The notes beneath the pieces were generated by a model. That model had not been told where the DNA came from, searched no databases, and saw nothing but the letters and a program-made list of their open reading frames with translations. DNA of 64,000 bases, taken from positions 18,359,608 to 18,423,607 of the forward strand of contig JAZBQD010000001.1 in the NCBI GenBank assembly GCA_036583965.1, read 5' to 3'. This document shows, piece after piece, positions 49,380 through 61,658 of the stretch. The translations under genes and the position numbers were made by a program. Position 1 is the first letter of the stretch, and every line of letters begins with the position of its first letter. Source of the stretch: Prunella strophiata (taxonomy: Eukaryota; Chordata; Aves; Passeriformes; Prunellidae).

Positions 49380-49859
49380 GTTATTGCAAGCATCTGCAAT
49401 AATTTTAGGAAGCCAAGCTCCCACAGTAATGAAAAGTCACTGAGACTAACTTTATCCTTAGACTCCAACCAACAATTACATCCTTTCTGTACCTTATTCT
49501 TGCTTTGGAGTGTGTGCCTGTGGGCCTGCATTTGCATTTTTAATTTTAAAGAAGTTTTATTGCCATTTCTGCCAATTTGTCGAAACATGAAATCATATTT
49601 TTGTTTTTAACTAAACCCACAATTTCCTTCCTTGCCACCAGCATGAACCATGTGCTCTGTGCTCATATTCCACTTGCAGAATCATGGATTTTCAGAGATA
49701 TGTCTTCATTTTGCCCTGTGCCTCAGTGTCCCTCTCACTAACCTTATAAAATACTGGATGAAGAGGGCAGAGGAGAGATCTTTGTGTTTAAATCCCAAGC
49801 CTATAAATCTGCTTTAAAACTCAGTAGGTGCAAAAGCCCTAAAATAAATGGCAGCTTGT

Positions 49860-50000
49860 CAATCCAAAGGTGCACCTAGTCCTCTATTCTGTGTCCCCCA
49901 GTGGCCAGTACTAAGGATATAACTCATGAAGAGGAGAAACATTCTGCATTTCCCCAAAACCCTGCTCCTGCTCTGCCTCTGAATCCTTTCTGAGCCAGGG
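49860..50000 (-). mobile_element. Possible ancient interspersed repeat
   Basis: GGTGCACCTAGTCCTCTATT then CCCCCAGTGGCCAGTACTAA resembles an old amniote CR1-like consensus (CATCTAGTCCAGTATCCTG, ACAGTGGCCAGTACC). Orientation and limits uncertain. Confidence 0.35.
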
Positions 50001-51400
50001 ATGGAAGCTGAGATTAAACACAAGCTCACAAGGGTGTTCTCAGTGTCTCCTGCCACTCTTCCTTCCCAATTAAAGCAGTGACTTCCATGAAGATCAATTA
50101 ATTTGGCAGCACAGCCTGGCTGCAGCTCTGTGCTCAGGCTCTGGAGGCTGCTCCCGTGGAGAAGGCTTTGATTTCAGTGCCCAGCACAAGTTCAGTGGGA
50201 CACAAAACCAGCCAGGAACATCCCCACCATGGCAGGAACCTGGCTGGTTTTGTTTGGAGCTGCCTGGGAATGCTCATGGGGTTTTCTGGGGCGTGAGGGT
50301 TGTTCTTACCTGAGCAAGCAGAGCTGTGTGGGACCCCTGTCAACCCCATTGCCATCCCAAAACCCCACAGCTGCTCTCTGGCTTTGCCAGCAGCACATTT
50401 CTTGCACTGAGGTGTCACTGCATGGTGCCTGATCCACTTCTTAAACAAGCAGGGGTTGCTCCCACCCTCAGCCCCTGGCCAGGGGAGCACATCCCAAACT
50501 CCCAGCAGCTGCTGGAATATGGCACTGTGGTGTCCTGGGAAAGCCTGCAGGGATATTTCAAATAACCCTCAGGAGATTATGGCTCATTTCCAACTAACTC
50601 TGCTTCAAGATATGACTTAAAATTAGGATGAGGTGATTCAAAACAAAACCATGGGCCTGAGCTGTCCAAGCAATGATTGAGTTTATGGGGTGGAGGCAGC
50701 TGAAAGGATGGGGGTTGAAATATTCCTCCTTCCTTTCTCTTTCTTACCCATTAATTATGTTCCTACATTCCCTGCATTTTGCTTTAACCTTTCTCCATCA
50801 TCTCTCCTTTTCCCTGCATCATTCCCCCCAGCCCTTCTTTCATCACCTCTTGCATGCTGAGCTTTATTACTCAGCAGGAGAAACATTTTCCTTGGTACAC
50901 AAAACCACAAAAAACAACATGACCACACTGGTGCTTCTCTTCAGCAAGCCTGGAACCTGTGGGTCCCACAGCAGGGTGTGAGGCTGGCACCTGTCAGTGC
51001 CCAGCTCCACAAGGTGTGCCATCAGGGGACCTTGAAAGGAGGTGACACTGCTCACCACCCCTGCTGTCAGGTCAGGCTCCATGCTCATGTTTTTCAGACA
51101 GCAGAGGAAGAATAACCAGTGAAATCACGAAGGGTGAATTAGTTTTTAACATCTTTCTTTGCTTTTTCACCTCTCTCTCTGCTCTGCACTTCCCCTGAAT
51201 CTAATTCCTTGGCTGTGCCATGTGTCAGGCCCCTTGATGAGCAAATTGAAGCCATCAATCCAGCAGCAAATGGACAGCAACATCAATCCAAATGCCTGCA
51301 GGGGAGCACCAGGGCAGTGCCTGTGGCTTTGGGGAGGAGAGCCAGGCTGAGCAGATGGATGTGGGGAGGAAGGACAGCAGAGGGCTGAGCCACCAGCATC

Positions 51401-51440
51401 CCTCCTCCTCCTCCTCCTCCTCCTCCTCCTCCTCCTCCTC
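51401..51440 (+). repeat. TCC trinucleotide microsatellite, about 13 units
   Basis: Forty bases of uninterrupted TCC. In the sense of ADAM12 transcription this is GGA repeat, a class known to form compact G-quadruplexes. Confidence 0.97.
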
Positions 51441-53404
51441 GTGCCCTCACAAACAGAGAGAAATCCCACAGCTCCAGCTCCTTCTTCTTGGACTCATTTA
51501 GGGACTGATCAACGTCAGAAGCAGGTTCTGACTCCTCTCTGCAGTGAGGATTTTGGTCCAAACTCCCTCCTCACCCACTCTGAGGCTGCAGTGAAGTCAC
51601 TGGTTTAGTGAGAGAAGGATCAGACACCATCCTTTAGTGGTTAAGACACAAAATTATAATTTTCTTTTCAATTCCAGGAAGTAATTAGTTTATAATAACA
51701 TTTAACATTTAGTTGCTGACAGAGATATGACACTTATCTTACATAAGTCATTTTAATTATTCCTACTAACCAAGACCTCAAAAATATTGTGCAGTCTGAG
51801 CTAACAATGCCTTCCCAGATATTTTTGGTTCTACTGTCATTTGAAAAATTGATGCCTAGAGCATCAGCATTTATCAAGCTCATTATAGATTTCATCCAAA
51901 TGACTACAGATAATTAAAAGTATGCTTCATTTTTATTGTAATGTTTTCCCCCCTAACACTGCAAAGTAATTCTGTTGTTGCTCAGGGTTTCAGGAATTAA
52001 TATAGACTCATCTGCCAGAAAATGAAGTTCCACAGGATTGTAGGCAAACTATTCATATACCCAGATGTGAGTCAAATGTGCAGAAATTATATGTGCACAC
52101 ATACAAATATATTCATATATATACTTTGGAGTCCTATATGCATTTTCATATACATTAAACTGTCCTAAAAATGAATTGCTAATTCAGAGAGAGCTACAGA
52201 CTCTTGGGTAACCACTCCCTGAAAATCAGTCTTCTCTAAAGCACTTGGGCAAGTTGGACACACAAAAAATCCCTTCAGAATTTTATTTTATACTTACATT
52301 TATCTGTTTCTGTATGAAACATGTGCACCTGGTGCCCCATCCTCTTACATCACACAGATTTATTCACACTAAAATGAAGCAAGTTTATGCTGCTACTGCT
52401 GACCTGAGAAATCCTGGCAGCCTTTGCTTTATTTTGTGTAACTGTGTGAATAAAAAAATCTTTTGGGAAACTGTTCAAGAGAATTCTGGAGAGCCCCCCT
52501 GCCCCAGCTAAGGTTTAAGTGATGTTTTGGAAGTTTTTAGTGATGTAAAACCCTTCAGGAGATCTCTGAGCTAGCTGGGCTTGCTCTGCAGTGGGAACTG
52601 TGTCATGCACTAAGTGAAAATTAGGATTGCTGGATAAATGTAGGGTTGTATTTCCACACAGAACTGAATGAACTTTTTTTTTTTTTTTTTTTTTTCTATT
52701 ATTCATGGATCAGGCTATGTCTGTCATACCTGGAACTGCTATGACTCTTGTAATAATGCTCATACAAAACCAGAAAATTGATGGGTTTTACTGCTTCTGA
52801 GGCTGCAGTATTTAGTAGAACCCTGAGTTTGACTGGCACAAGCACAACACCCTGCACACAGAAATCTGCTTCCTTCCAGGGTCCTTAACACTACTTGAAT
52901 TAATTAACTTCATGTGTGATCAATTTTCCTTGGCACCCCCTTATCACCAAGAGCTTTATGTTTTTACATGACTTTCCATGTTACTTTGAAACTCAGATCA
53001 CCTATAAATAGCAGTGGCATTAAAAAGCAATTGCAGATACATGCCTTTTTAATGTCCCTATTATAATCCACACTGGCAAATCAGAGAGATAATATTTAAT
53101 GAGACAGACACAGAAGAAACTCTCCTGATTTAGTGTTAACATCCACATGAAGCAGTGCTAGCAAGGGGTTGCTGAGGCAGTTTCAGACTGAAATAAGAAA
53201 GAAGAAGAAGAAAAAACCCATAATGAGAAGCATCTGACATAAATATTAGGAAATTGATCTATATTTTACAAAGGCCATTTTATCCAAGACAGTTTAGGTT
53301 TCCTCCCACTCACAGAATGGATTCTCAGTGAATAAACCCTTGACTCATGAGGGTATTTCACACGCAGATTTGGATTTTATGTAAATTATTTAAGTATGTT
53401 TTAG

Positions 53405-53490
53405 GAAGTTTGGGCAGTGATGTAGAAATGTTCCCCTGCCTGCACACATCAGTCAAAGAAATAACACTCATCACCAAGGAATTCAGCAGG
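53405..53490 (+). CDS. Candidate exon of the unknown antisense gene
   Basis: 86 nt between taagtatgttttag and a donor AGCAGG|GTAAAA. After two bases completing a codon it reads SLGSDVEMFPCLHTSVKEIT then LITKEFSR, ending on a codon boundary. The next candidate exon (59446) starts on a codon boundary, so the two could be spliced in frame. Function unknown. Confidence 0.35.
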
Positions 53491-53984
53491 GTAAAAGTTT
53501 TGCCAACAGGCTTAAGCCTAGACTGCAGCATGGAAAAGTTGAAGCTGTGTGATCCTATCCCTTAAATTTGTCTCCTGCTGATGACAGGAGGAGAAGGCAG
53601 TGCCTTGGCCAGGCTGTTCCCAGAGCAGCACATTGCCAGCTGCAGAAACCCAAACCCACAGAACCTGCAGACATCTGGGCATGCCATAACAGCCAAGAGG
53701 GAAATTTGGCAGCTGTGACAAGTGGGATCTCAAAAGAAAGGTTAATTACATGACAGGGTCAGACTTCTTGGCTTTATCTCCTGGTCATTACCAAACCTCC
53801 CAGAATCATCTTTCTGTCATTTGAGGTACACTCAGGCCAGGACATGTTCATCCATGTTTTGGTGTTGAAGGATCAGGTGAGGATGAGAGATTGCTTTTAA
53901 GAAGAGTGAACCAGAGAGACAAAAACCCTGCAGGAGATCCCTCCAAAAGAGTTCTCCAAAAGAAAACTTTGAGACACCACAAAG

Positions 53985-54257
53985 AATCACAGAATGGTTT
54001 GGGTTGGAAGGGACCTTAAAGCTCATCCAGTGCCACCCCTGCCATGGCAGGGACACCTCCCACTGTCCCAGGTGCTCCAGCCCCAGTGTCCAGCCTGGCC
54101 TTGGGCACTGCCAGGGATCCAGGGGCAGCCATAGCTGCTCTGGGCACCCTGTGCCAGGGCCTGCCCACCCTCACAGGGAACAATTTCCATCCCAATATCT
54201 CATCTAAATCTTTTCTCTTTTGGTTTAAAACCATTTCTCCTTGTCTTAGGCTAGAGG
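53985..54257 (-). mobile_element. CR1 LINE 3' fragment
   Basis: GAATCACAGAATGGTTTGGG, TTGGAAGGGACCTTAAAGCT, CCTGCCATGGCAGGGACACC and GGGCACCCTGTGCCAGGGCC; one of the best preserved copies here. Confidence 0.92.
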
Positions 54258-57200
54258 TAATCAACATATGATTATCCAGTGCATGGCAAGCACAAAAAAA
54301 TTGTTTTTGCTTCCTCGTAGGCTGCTGAATTTTCACTCTTTAAATGTCCAAAAGGAGACATTGAATATGTCACACCTAAAGCAAAGGGTGCTGTTTTCAC
54401 TCCAGCCAGGTCAATATTCCCAGGGAAACGAGGCTGTTTAACTTGGTGGGAGATGTTCCCCTACAGCTGTTCCATGGCAGAAAAGCAGATTTAACCAGGT
54501 TTTATCAGAGCTGTGCTGGTGGCTCAGCCAGGGCCATGAGGATTTCTACCACTCCTGTGCCTGTCTGCTCCCACTGCCTGGTCCACAAAGGCTGCAGAGG
54601 AAGCACAAGAGAAGGGAGGAGCCAGGTTGTCAGGGAGATCTCAATAATATTGAACAAAAAAGTTCCATCAGGTGAGGGAGCAGATGATACAGTCAGAGCC
54701 ACCAACAAAATAGCAGGGAGTGCAACAGTGTGGGAAATGTGTAATGGGATCCTGAGCTGTTCCCCTCCAGACTTTTGGTTTTAATTAGATCCTTGTCCAA
54801 AATAATGGAAAGGAGTTTGATTTTTTTTTTTTTTTGTTTAGTGGTTTGTTTTGTTTTGTTTTTGGTTTTTGTTTTATCTGATGGCTGATGTGTAGATTGC
54901 AAAAAAATGAGCTGCTCTGAGATTAGACAGTGAAATCATCTTGCAATCGACCCAGTCCAGCCACATTCCCCTTTCCCCCTGAGTTCTGCCAATTCTCTGT
55001 TTTGTTATCAGGCTGGGCAGGAAGGAGATGCTGCAGAAATTCCCAATATTCCCTCGTTTGGAGGAGGCAGAGCATAAAGAGGTGCAGTAAAACTGCCTGA
55101 CACCTCCTGCATGCAAAGCTCATCAATCCCAGGGATGGCAACCCAGCCAGCTCAGCCAGCTAAATAATAAAAGGCACAAAAGGAAAACAGAAATAAGGGA
55201 AATCAAAGCAAAAACCACCAGAGAAATAGGTAGATTTTTTTTTTTTTTGTTAATATTTGTAGGTATTTTCCAGGTGTCAGCAATGCTTTGTAGCAACCTT
55301 CCAAACCTTCCACTGCCTTGAGTGCTTTGAATACTAAGAAAAAATTAACTCTATCCCAGCCAAAACCTGGACAATGCTTTTCTCCAATTCCTGACCAGTT
55401 TTTTATGGGATGTTGTTGTTTCCTTAAATCCATATTCATTGGATTCACATTCTGAGCTACAGGTAGGGGTTTCATTTTAGCAATAAACCACTATGTTCCC
55501 TGCCATGGCTTTTTGGGAAGGCAGAAGCTTTTATGATTATCCTTGTCCCAGCCTTGGATTTAGATGCCATTAATGAAATATCTCCTGATTCTGTCCTTGG
55601 ACCTGCTTGGTCCTGGATTTCCCTGGGTCTGCTCCAATTTGTCACACTCCAGACAGGATGAATATTCCAGCTGCACTTTGGGAAGTGCAATGTTATGTAA
55701 TTTTCATGACCTCCTGAGACATGTTCTCCTTATCATAACACACCAAAAGAGAGGAGCTTTGCTCTGCAGCTCAAAATATTGGGTTTTTTCACCATCAAGA
55801 GCTATGGGGAGTTTTACCTTGGGTTATGATCATCAGTGCAGCTGTTAATTTCTTTACCTTGATCTGATAAAAACTTTACTCTTAAGGAGTTCAACTGATG
55901 AATTGATATTTGGTTTCATGGGCATATTTTGGACACAATTAGATAATGCACAGGAAGAAATATTTCATAAATATTGGGCAGATCAGCAGAATCTCATCAT
56001 TTCCTACTGAGCTATGGTGATTCATATCAGCTGAAAGAGATACAACAATAAAAAACAGAATGCAAAAGAGACTCTTTGAAATTAATATCAAGCAGAAAAC
56101 AAATGAACCTGAGTTTTGAACTCAATGCAAGACAGCAATTGTAGCTGGTGAGGGAAGGAAAAAAAAAAAAACATCTCAGCACTGGAATCCCAGAAATCTT
56201 CTCTCCTAAGAGGAAATAACTTCTTGGCCTTTCTGATGGATGAGAGTCTCAAAGTACAGTGTCAGTGAAACAGGAGAGTGACTGCAGCTCCAGAGCCCCA
56301 GATCTGCCAAGAGATCATCAGAGAGCTCTGCCAAAAAGGCATTTTAGACCTCAGCAGGACCCCAGCAGAGCCTCTGTGGCTTGTCTCAGCTTCCTGATGG
56401 TTCAAAGTTGGAAAGGTGGCAGAACCTCAGCAAAATTACCTGGAAAGACTGGGTGGGAAGAAAACAGCCAGGAGTGTGTCTGGAGAGGGGAGGGCACAGG
56501 GACATCAGCTCTCAGTGAGATTCCCCTCATTGAAAGTTTGCTGAGATCTGCAGAGTTTTAAAGGTGTTAAAAGTTTCTACAACACAGGCTTGTGACTCTA
56601 CACCTCAACAATCAGAAGCAAAGCCTCCCCCACTTCCCAAAATTCCCTCTGCATCTCACTGAGCTTAATTGTGCTGATACATCTTCCCATTTCATTTTTT
56701 TTCCCTTTGATGCTCTAGAAACAAGAAATCTCAGAACTTTTTGAGCTGCAGATGGTTCTACTGGGAAAGCAGTGAGCAGGGAGGGTCCTGTGAGGAATGA
56801 CCAATGACCCTGGGAGAGGATCAGCACGAAAATGTTGAGGTTTTGTTTCTCTGTTGGTATCTGAAGGCTCCCCATTGCCAATTACAACTGGCTGCTGTCA
56901 GGGAGCATTACCCCTAACAAGATCTCCAGAAACACACAACTAACATGATCTTGAAGTTTCTAAGACTGCAGATCTGTGCAAAGCTTGAGGACAGTGATTT
57001 CATGCTGCCAACAGCTGTCACAAGTAGTAGGGTTTCATCTTGGCGCTGGCCTAACAACAATCTTTTCCTTTTCTATTTTGTGCTCCAGCACATCTTCAGC
57101 TGTCACAGCAGATCTGTCAGGCAATATTACCCTCCCAACAATATCAGCTCAAATTGCTTCCCAGAATATTCCTCTCCTGGCCTCTCAAAGGCATGAGCCT

Positions 57201-57679
57201 ATTTTCTTGACTGCAGCAGTAGAACTAATTCACTCCCCAGCAGCGTGTCTTTCCCCTAAAACACCAAATTCGAGATGTCAAAGATTAATCCAAAAGGCAA
57301 ACTCATGTAAAATTGTTAAATCACAGCACTTATGTGCTGAGCTGCAGTGGAAAAGCTGAAGGGAGAAATGCTCATGGCATTGATGCCATGGAAATTCAAG
57401 TTCTGCAGCCCAGTGTGACCAGCTGCCTGCAGCCTGTCAGCCACCAGGGAGATGGGGAATGTGCACTGCTCTTTTTCAGCTTTGCCACTTCCTAGTAATT
57501 ACCTGCTCCTGGGATTGCAGATGTGAAGAACAAAACAGGAATCCTCAAGGAAACAACTGAGGATATACCACCTTGTCCAGTGGTATAGATGTAAACATGG
57601 CTATTAAAACAAAAAGCAGCCAAGATGGGGAGAAAGGGAAAATGGCATTCCAGGGGTTAAAAATTAAGAAAAAGCTGAT

Positions 57680-57772
57680 CTAAGTGGAAGGTGTCCCTGC
57701 CCATGACAGAGGGTTGTAAATAGATGATCTTTAAAGTCCCTTCCAACCCAAACCATTCTGTGATTCTGTGAA
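57680..57772 (+). mobile_element. CR1 LINE 3' end
   Basis: GTGGAAGGTGTCCCTGCCCA, then CCCTTCCAACCCAAACCATT and CTGTGATTCTGTGA; sense orientation with the terminal octamers. Confidence 0.9.
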
Positions 57773-59445
57773 AGAGCTGCCACAGGTACCAAACCCATCC
57801 CCAGGTCACACTCCCTGCTGCAGCACAGAGAGCTGCTCAGACCTTTCATCCCTCTGCAAACATCTGTATCCTGAAATCCTGTCCTCTCCTGGAGACACAG
57901 CTCTCGCTGTAGCAGAGCCTTGAACCTCCTGTGGGTTTATTGTAAAGTGCCAGCTGTGAGTAGCAGTGAAGGAGAAAGGCTGACAAATCCCCTTTCCCAC
58001 TGGATGTCTCAATGTTCCAAGAGCAGGTGTGCTACAGCATGAATATTTTTATTTCCACAGAGGAATTATTCCCTCATTAGAGTGTAGGAGCTGCCTGGCA
58101 CAGCTGATTTCACACTTGGCTGCTGCAGATGATGCCACAGGTCACACAGTCACTTTCTGCCATGCAAGATAAAAACGTCTCTGCTGCAGTCAAACCCTGA
58201 GCTGTCTTCATCAGAGTGGGTATTTCACTCAAATCATCACAGCAAATATGGTTTATCTGCAGCAGGAGAAGAGAGGAGTGCTCCAGCAGGCAGGATTCAA
58301 TCTAAGACAGAGACAGACAATACACAGGAGAGCTAAACTGGGTCTGTCCAGAGGTGGACATGCATCAACTATCCCAACAGTGAACTGCAGACAAGGAAAT
58401 GAAGTCCAGCCAATTGAAATTGTAATGAAAATTATTTTCTCTCTTCCCTCTATTCCCCTGCCAGTGGCTTGTGGGGGGGACAATTTCATTTTCCTGTTTA
58501 GGCAAACATCTCCTCCTCTTCCCAATGGGCAAAGCCTACCAGGCCTGAATAGAAACTGCAGAATCATGGCAAGGATCCAGCTGAGATTTCAGCACTCATT
58601 TCAGTAAACCCACGTGCTTAGTTCCAGCTCTCTTGAGAAAAATCTTTAAGCACATAGCCAAAGCTTTTTCAGTGTTCTGTTGTGTGTTTTTTCTTTTAAA
58701 ATTGTTTGATAAAAGTAAAAGTTGGGTAAACAAGTGCTTGAGGAGAGAAGCAGCTCTCAGGTGTGCAGGTCTGAACTGGGGCTTGTGCATTCTGCAAGCC
58801 CAGGCTTGCTCAGGGCACCCTCTACCAAGGTGTTCCTGTATCTTGAAAGCCAAAAGGCAGCAAACAGGAAGGAAAAAAAGGAATTGTCCTTCAATTCCTT
58901 TGTGCACAGGAAGTGCTGAGAACACTCAGTGTGACTCTTCACTGTGGCCCGTTTAAGAAAGAAAGAAATCAGACACACAAAAATCAAGAATTACTTTTTG
59001 TAAGACACAAAAACCAATAACAGAGCATCCCTGTACCCATAAATGTGCAATTTGGACTGCAGTGGCTCTGACAGCCAGGAATAGAGAGGAAAATCCTGGC
59101 TCCTCTGGGCAAGAAGGCAAATCAAACACCAAGAGAAGAGAGGATGGCAGGTGCCATTCTCTGCTGTCATGAAGGCAGAGCACTGAGCAAAATCATTCAG
59201 CAGGTATGGGCAAGAAAAAAAAGTGCTTTCATTAAAAAAAAAAATCATTAAAGAAAGGATCTCACAAGCAGGGCCAGCTCCTTCTTCCCTCAGGTATTCC
59301 TGGTCATCCATAACTATCAACATTTTTCTGCCTTGCACTGATTATCTCCCATATGAGTTTGGAAAAGGCTACAAAAATCTTCATTAAAATAAAAGAAGGG
59401 TAACTACAGGAACGAGTCCCTTTGCAGCCCTCGTGGTATTTACAG

Positions 59446-59610
59446 TTCCAATATCAGCAACTTCTGCACTGTAGGCAGAAGGAAACAAAATTAATTGGGG
59501 AAATTTTCATATATGAAGAGAAACTGGAAGAGGCAAGGGTTATGGCTCTGGAAAATCAGAAGACTGCAGAAGCTTTAGACATAAAGCACAATTTGATCTT
59601 CTCAGTTTAG
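59446..59610 (+). CDS. Candidate exon of the unknown antisense gene, coiled-coil-like
   Basis: After tggtatttacag the frame reads FQYQQLLHCRQKETKLIGEI, FIYEEKLEEARVMALENQKT and AEALDIKHNLIFSV, then a stop at 59608-59610. Glu, Lys and Leu spacing suggests a coiled coil. I see no good donor before the stop: either it was lost, or this is a terminal exon, in which case the candidate at 61536 belongs elsewhere. No polyadenylation signal was recognised nearby. Family not recognised. Confidence 0.35.
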   Translation, partial: FQYQQLLHCRQKETKLIGEIFIYEEKLEEARVMALENQKTAEALDIKHNLIFSV

Positions 59611-60250
59611 TTACAGGAATCTAAAATCTGGAGGTTGTACCAGAAACTGGTGGGGTTTTCTGCAGCTCCTCACTGGCCTGTGTCCTCCAGGCCAACACCA
59701 GGTGCTTCCATCCCAGCAAGAGATCCCAAAAATGTTCAGGCTCTCCAGCATCCTGAGCCAAGCAGTGCAGAAGAGCAATAGAAATTGTGCTACAGTACAA
59801 GGGAGGATCATTATCCTACAAAAGTGGTCCAAATTGTCCTCTGAGGTGTCAGTGGCTACACAATTTCCAGGCTAAAAGCATCTTTTCCATGTGGTTTCCC
59901 AAATGTTCACAGCCAGTTCAAGCCAACCATTATGACTTAAAGACAGAGGATTTAAGAGTTGAGCCTCTCCTGTTGTGGGTGTCTCAGTGATGCTGGGCCC
60001 AGGGGAGGAGCCTGGGGAGGGCTGGGTCACTGCAGATGGGTTTAAAACAGCACCTGATGGCACAGTGGGATTTCCAATGCAAACAGGAGGAAAGAATGGA
60101 AAGGGAGAGAAGTGTCCCAAAGGCCATTAGTGTGAGCTGGGGAGGGAGTCAGTCTGGGGCCAGGCTCTGGGAAGGGGTCATCCATAGTGTAGGAGGAAAA
60201 CAGGCAGAGGATAAAGAGGATAAAGAGGCACTTCAGGCTGGCATTTATCC

Positions 60251-60510
60251 ACAGAATTCACAGAATCTCCAGGTTGGAAGAGACCTTCAAGATCATCAAG
60301 TCCAACCCAGCCCCAACACCTCAACTCAACCCTGGCACCCAGTGCCACATCCAGGCTTTGTTAAACACACCCAGGGATGGTGACTCCACCACCTCCCCAT
60401 GGGCAGCCATTCCAGAACTTATCACCCTTTCTGTGGAAAAACTTCCTAATATCCAGCCTGTATTTCCCTTGGTACAGCTTTAGACTGCATCCTGTGGTTC
60501 TGTCAGTGAG
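60251..60510 (-). mobile_element. CR1 LINE 3' fragment
   Basis: ACAGAATTCACAGAATCTCC, AGGTTGGAAGAGACCTTCAA, CCCAGGGATGGTGACTCCAC and CTTCCTAATATCCAGCCTGT; a different subfamily from the 53985 copy. Confidence 0.88.
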
Positions 60511-61535
60511 AAGAGAACCAAGAGCCCAACCCCACCTGAGCACAGCCACCTTTCAGGGAGCTGCAATTCTTGAGAGCAGGCAGCAATAAGGGAGACAAAA
60601 GAGAAAAATAAGCAGCAAGGACCCCTTGGGTCTACTTCTAACTCTCCTATCCTGAAGCAGCCTGTGGAATTCTCTTCATTTGTCCAACCCCTTGGTTTCC
60701 TCACCTGTGCAATGCAGTCATGGTCTCACCCCCAGCAGTGCAGGGGAGGCAGTGGCACCTGGGGATCTGCCCTGTCCATCTCAGCCAGGCCGGTGCAGCA
60801 GGACAGACACAGTGCCAGGAATGCACAGTGGGAAGTGTCTCACATCTGGTTTCATCAGGCTGCTAATGCAAGGTCTTAGAGATAAACCTAACTCTTAATT
60901 AAAACTGAAACATAATTCAGACATGACTTCCAGAGGGGGAATGTGGCTACATCCACAGGCAAATTAGAGCTGACCACAGAAGACCCCATCATATTCTCAT
61001 GGTGGAAAATTCTAGCATGATTACAATTAATTAGCAACATAAAATACATTACCAGATCACCAGCAGAGAAAGACTGCAGGACTATTACATGTTCTGCTCT
61101 TAAGAGTTCAGAAAGAGGACAAAACTGTATTATCAGGTGAGAGAACAGATCCAGAAGGGAGGAAATGGAACAACAAAAACTACTCCTAGACAGCAATCAT
61201 AATCCATCTTAATGTATAGAATTACAGATTATTTGAGTAATGAACTAAACCCACATTTTCTGCTGTCTGTATAAAAATACACAACATTCTATTGTCAATT
61301 AATTCTAGAATTGACTCAGTGCCTCTATTTTACCTTTTCCAATGTAATCCTGTTAGACATGTAGATTTTGTCTGTAACTTTTGTTGTGTTTGGCTGCCAG
61401 GTGTTCATGTTTTAGCAGTTTTAGACTATTTTCAACAACTACAATATTCTATTGAAATAGTAATAATTACTGGTAGTATTAATTAACTAATACTAATAAC
61501 CTAAACTAATACTGATAGTATTAATTAACTTTTAG

Positions 61536-61658
61536 AAAGTTATTCAGCCAGAAATAACAAATGAAGAAGTGGAAGCACAGATGAAGAGCTGGCAGCAAAT
61601 GGCCATTGGTTTGTTCTCAGCCACAATAAGAGTCCAAGCCCTCACCTCAACTAAAAAG
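61536..61658 (+). CDS. Candidate exon of the unknown antisense gene
   Basis: 123 nt, exactly 41 codons, phase 0 at both ends, between ttaattaacttttag and AAAAAG|GTAATT. It reads KVIQPEITNEEVEAQMKSWQ, QMAIGLFSATIRVQALTSTK and K. This is the cleanest exon-like unit on the plus strand: two usable splice sites, a symmetric length and helical composition. The sequence just upstream contains TAGTATTAATTAACT twice (near 61470 and 61516), so the acceptor region may be locally duplicated. No family recognised. Confidence 0.4.

Noticed and set aside
58253..58956. 119- and 107-residue plus-strand open frames
   Set aside because: Equally long frames exist on the minus strand here; no splice-phase link to the better candidates.
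60690..60720. CTCACCTGTGCAATG as a minus-strand donor (CAG|GTGAGG) for an ADAM12 exon
   Set aside because: The surrounding TTTCCTCACCTGTG looks like a MIR 3' part in reverse and the upstream peptide is not ADAM-like.
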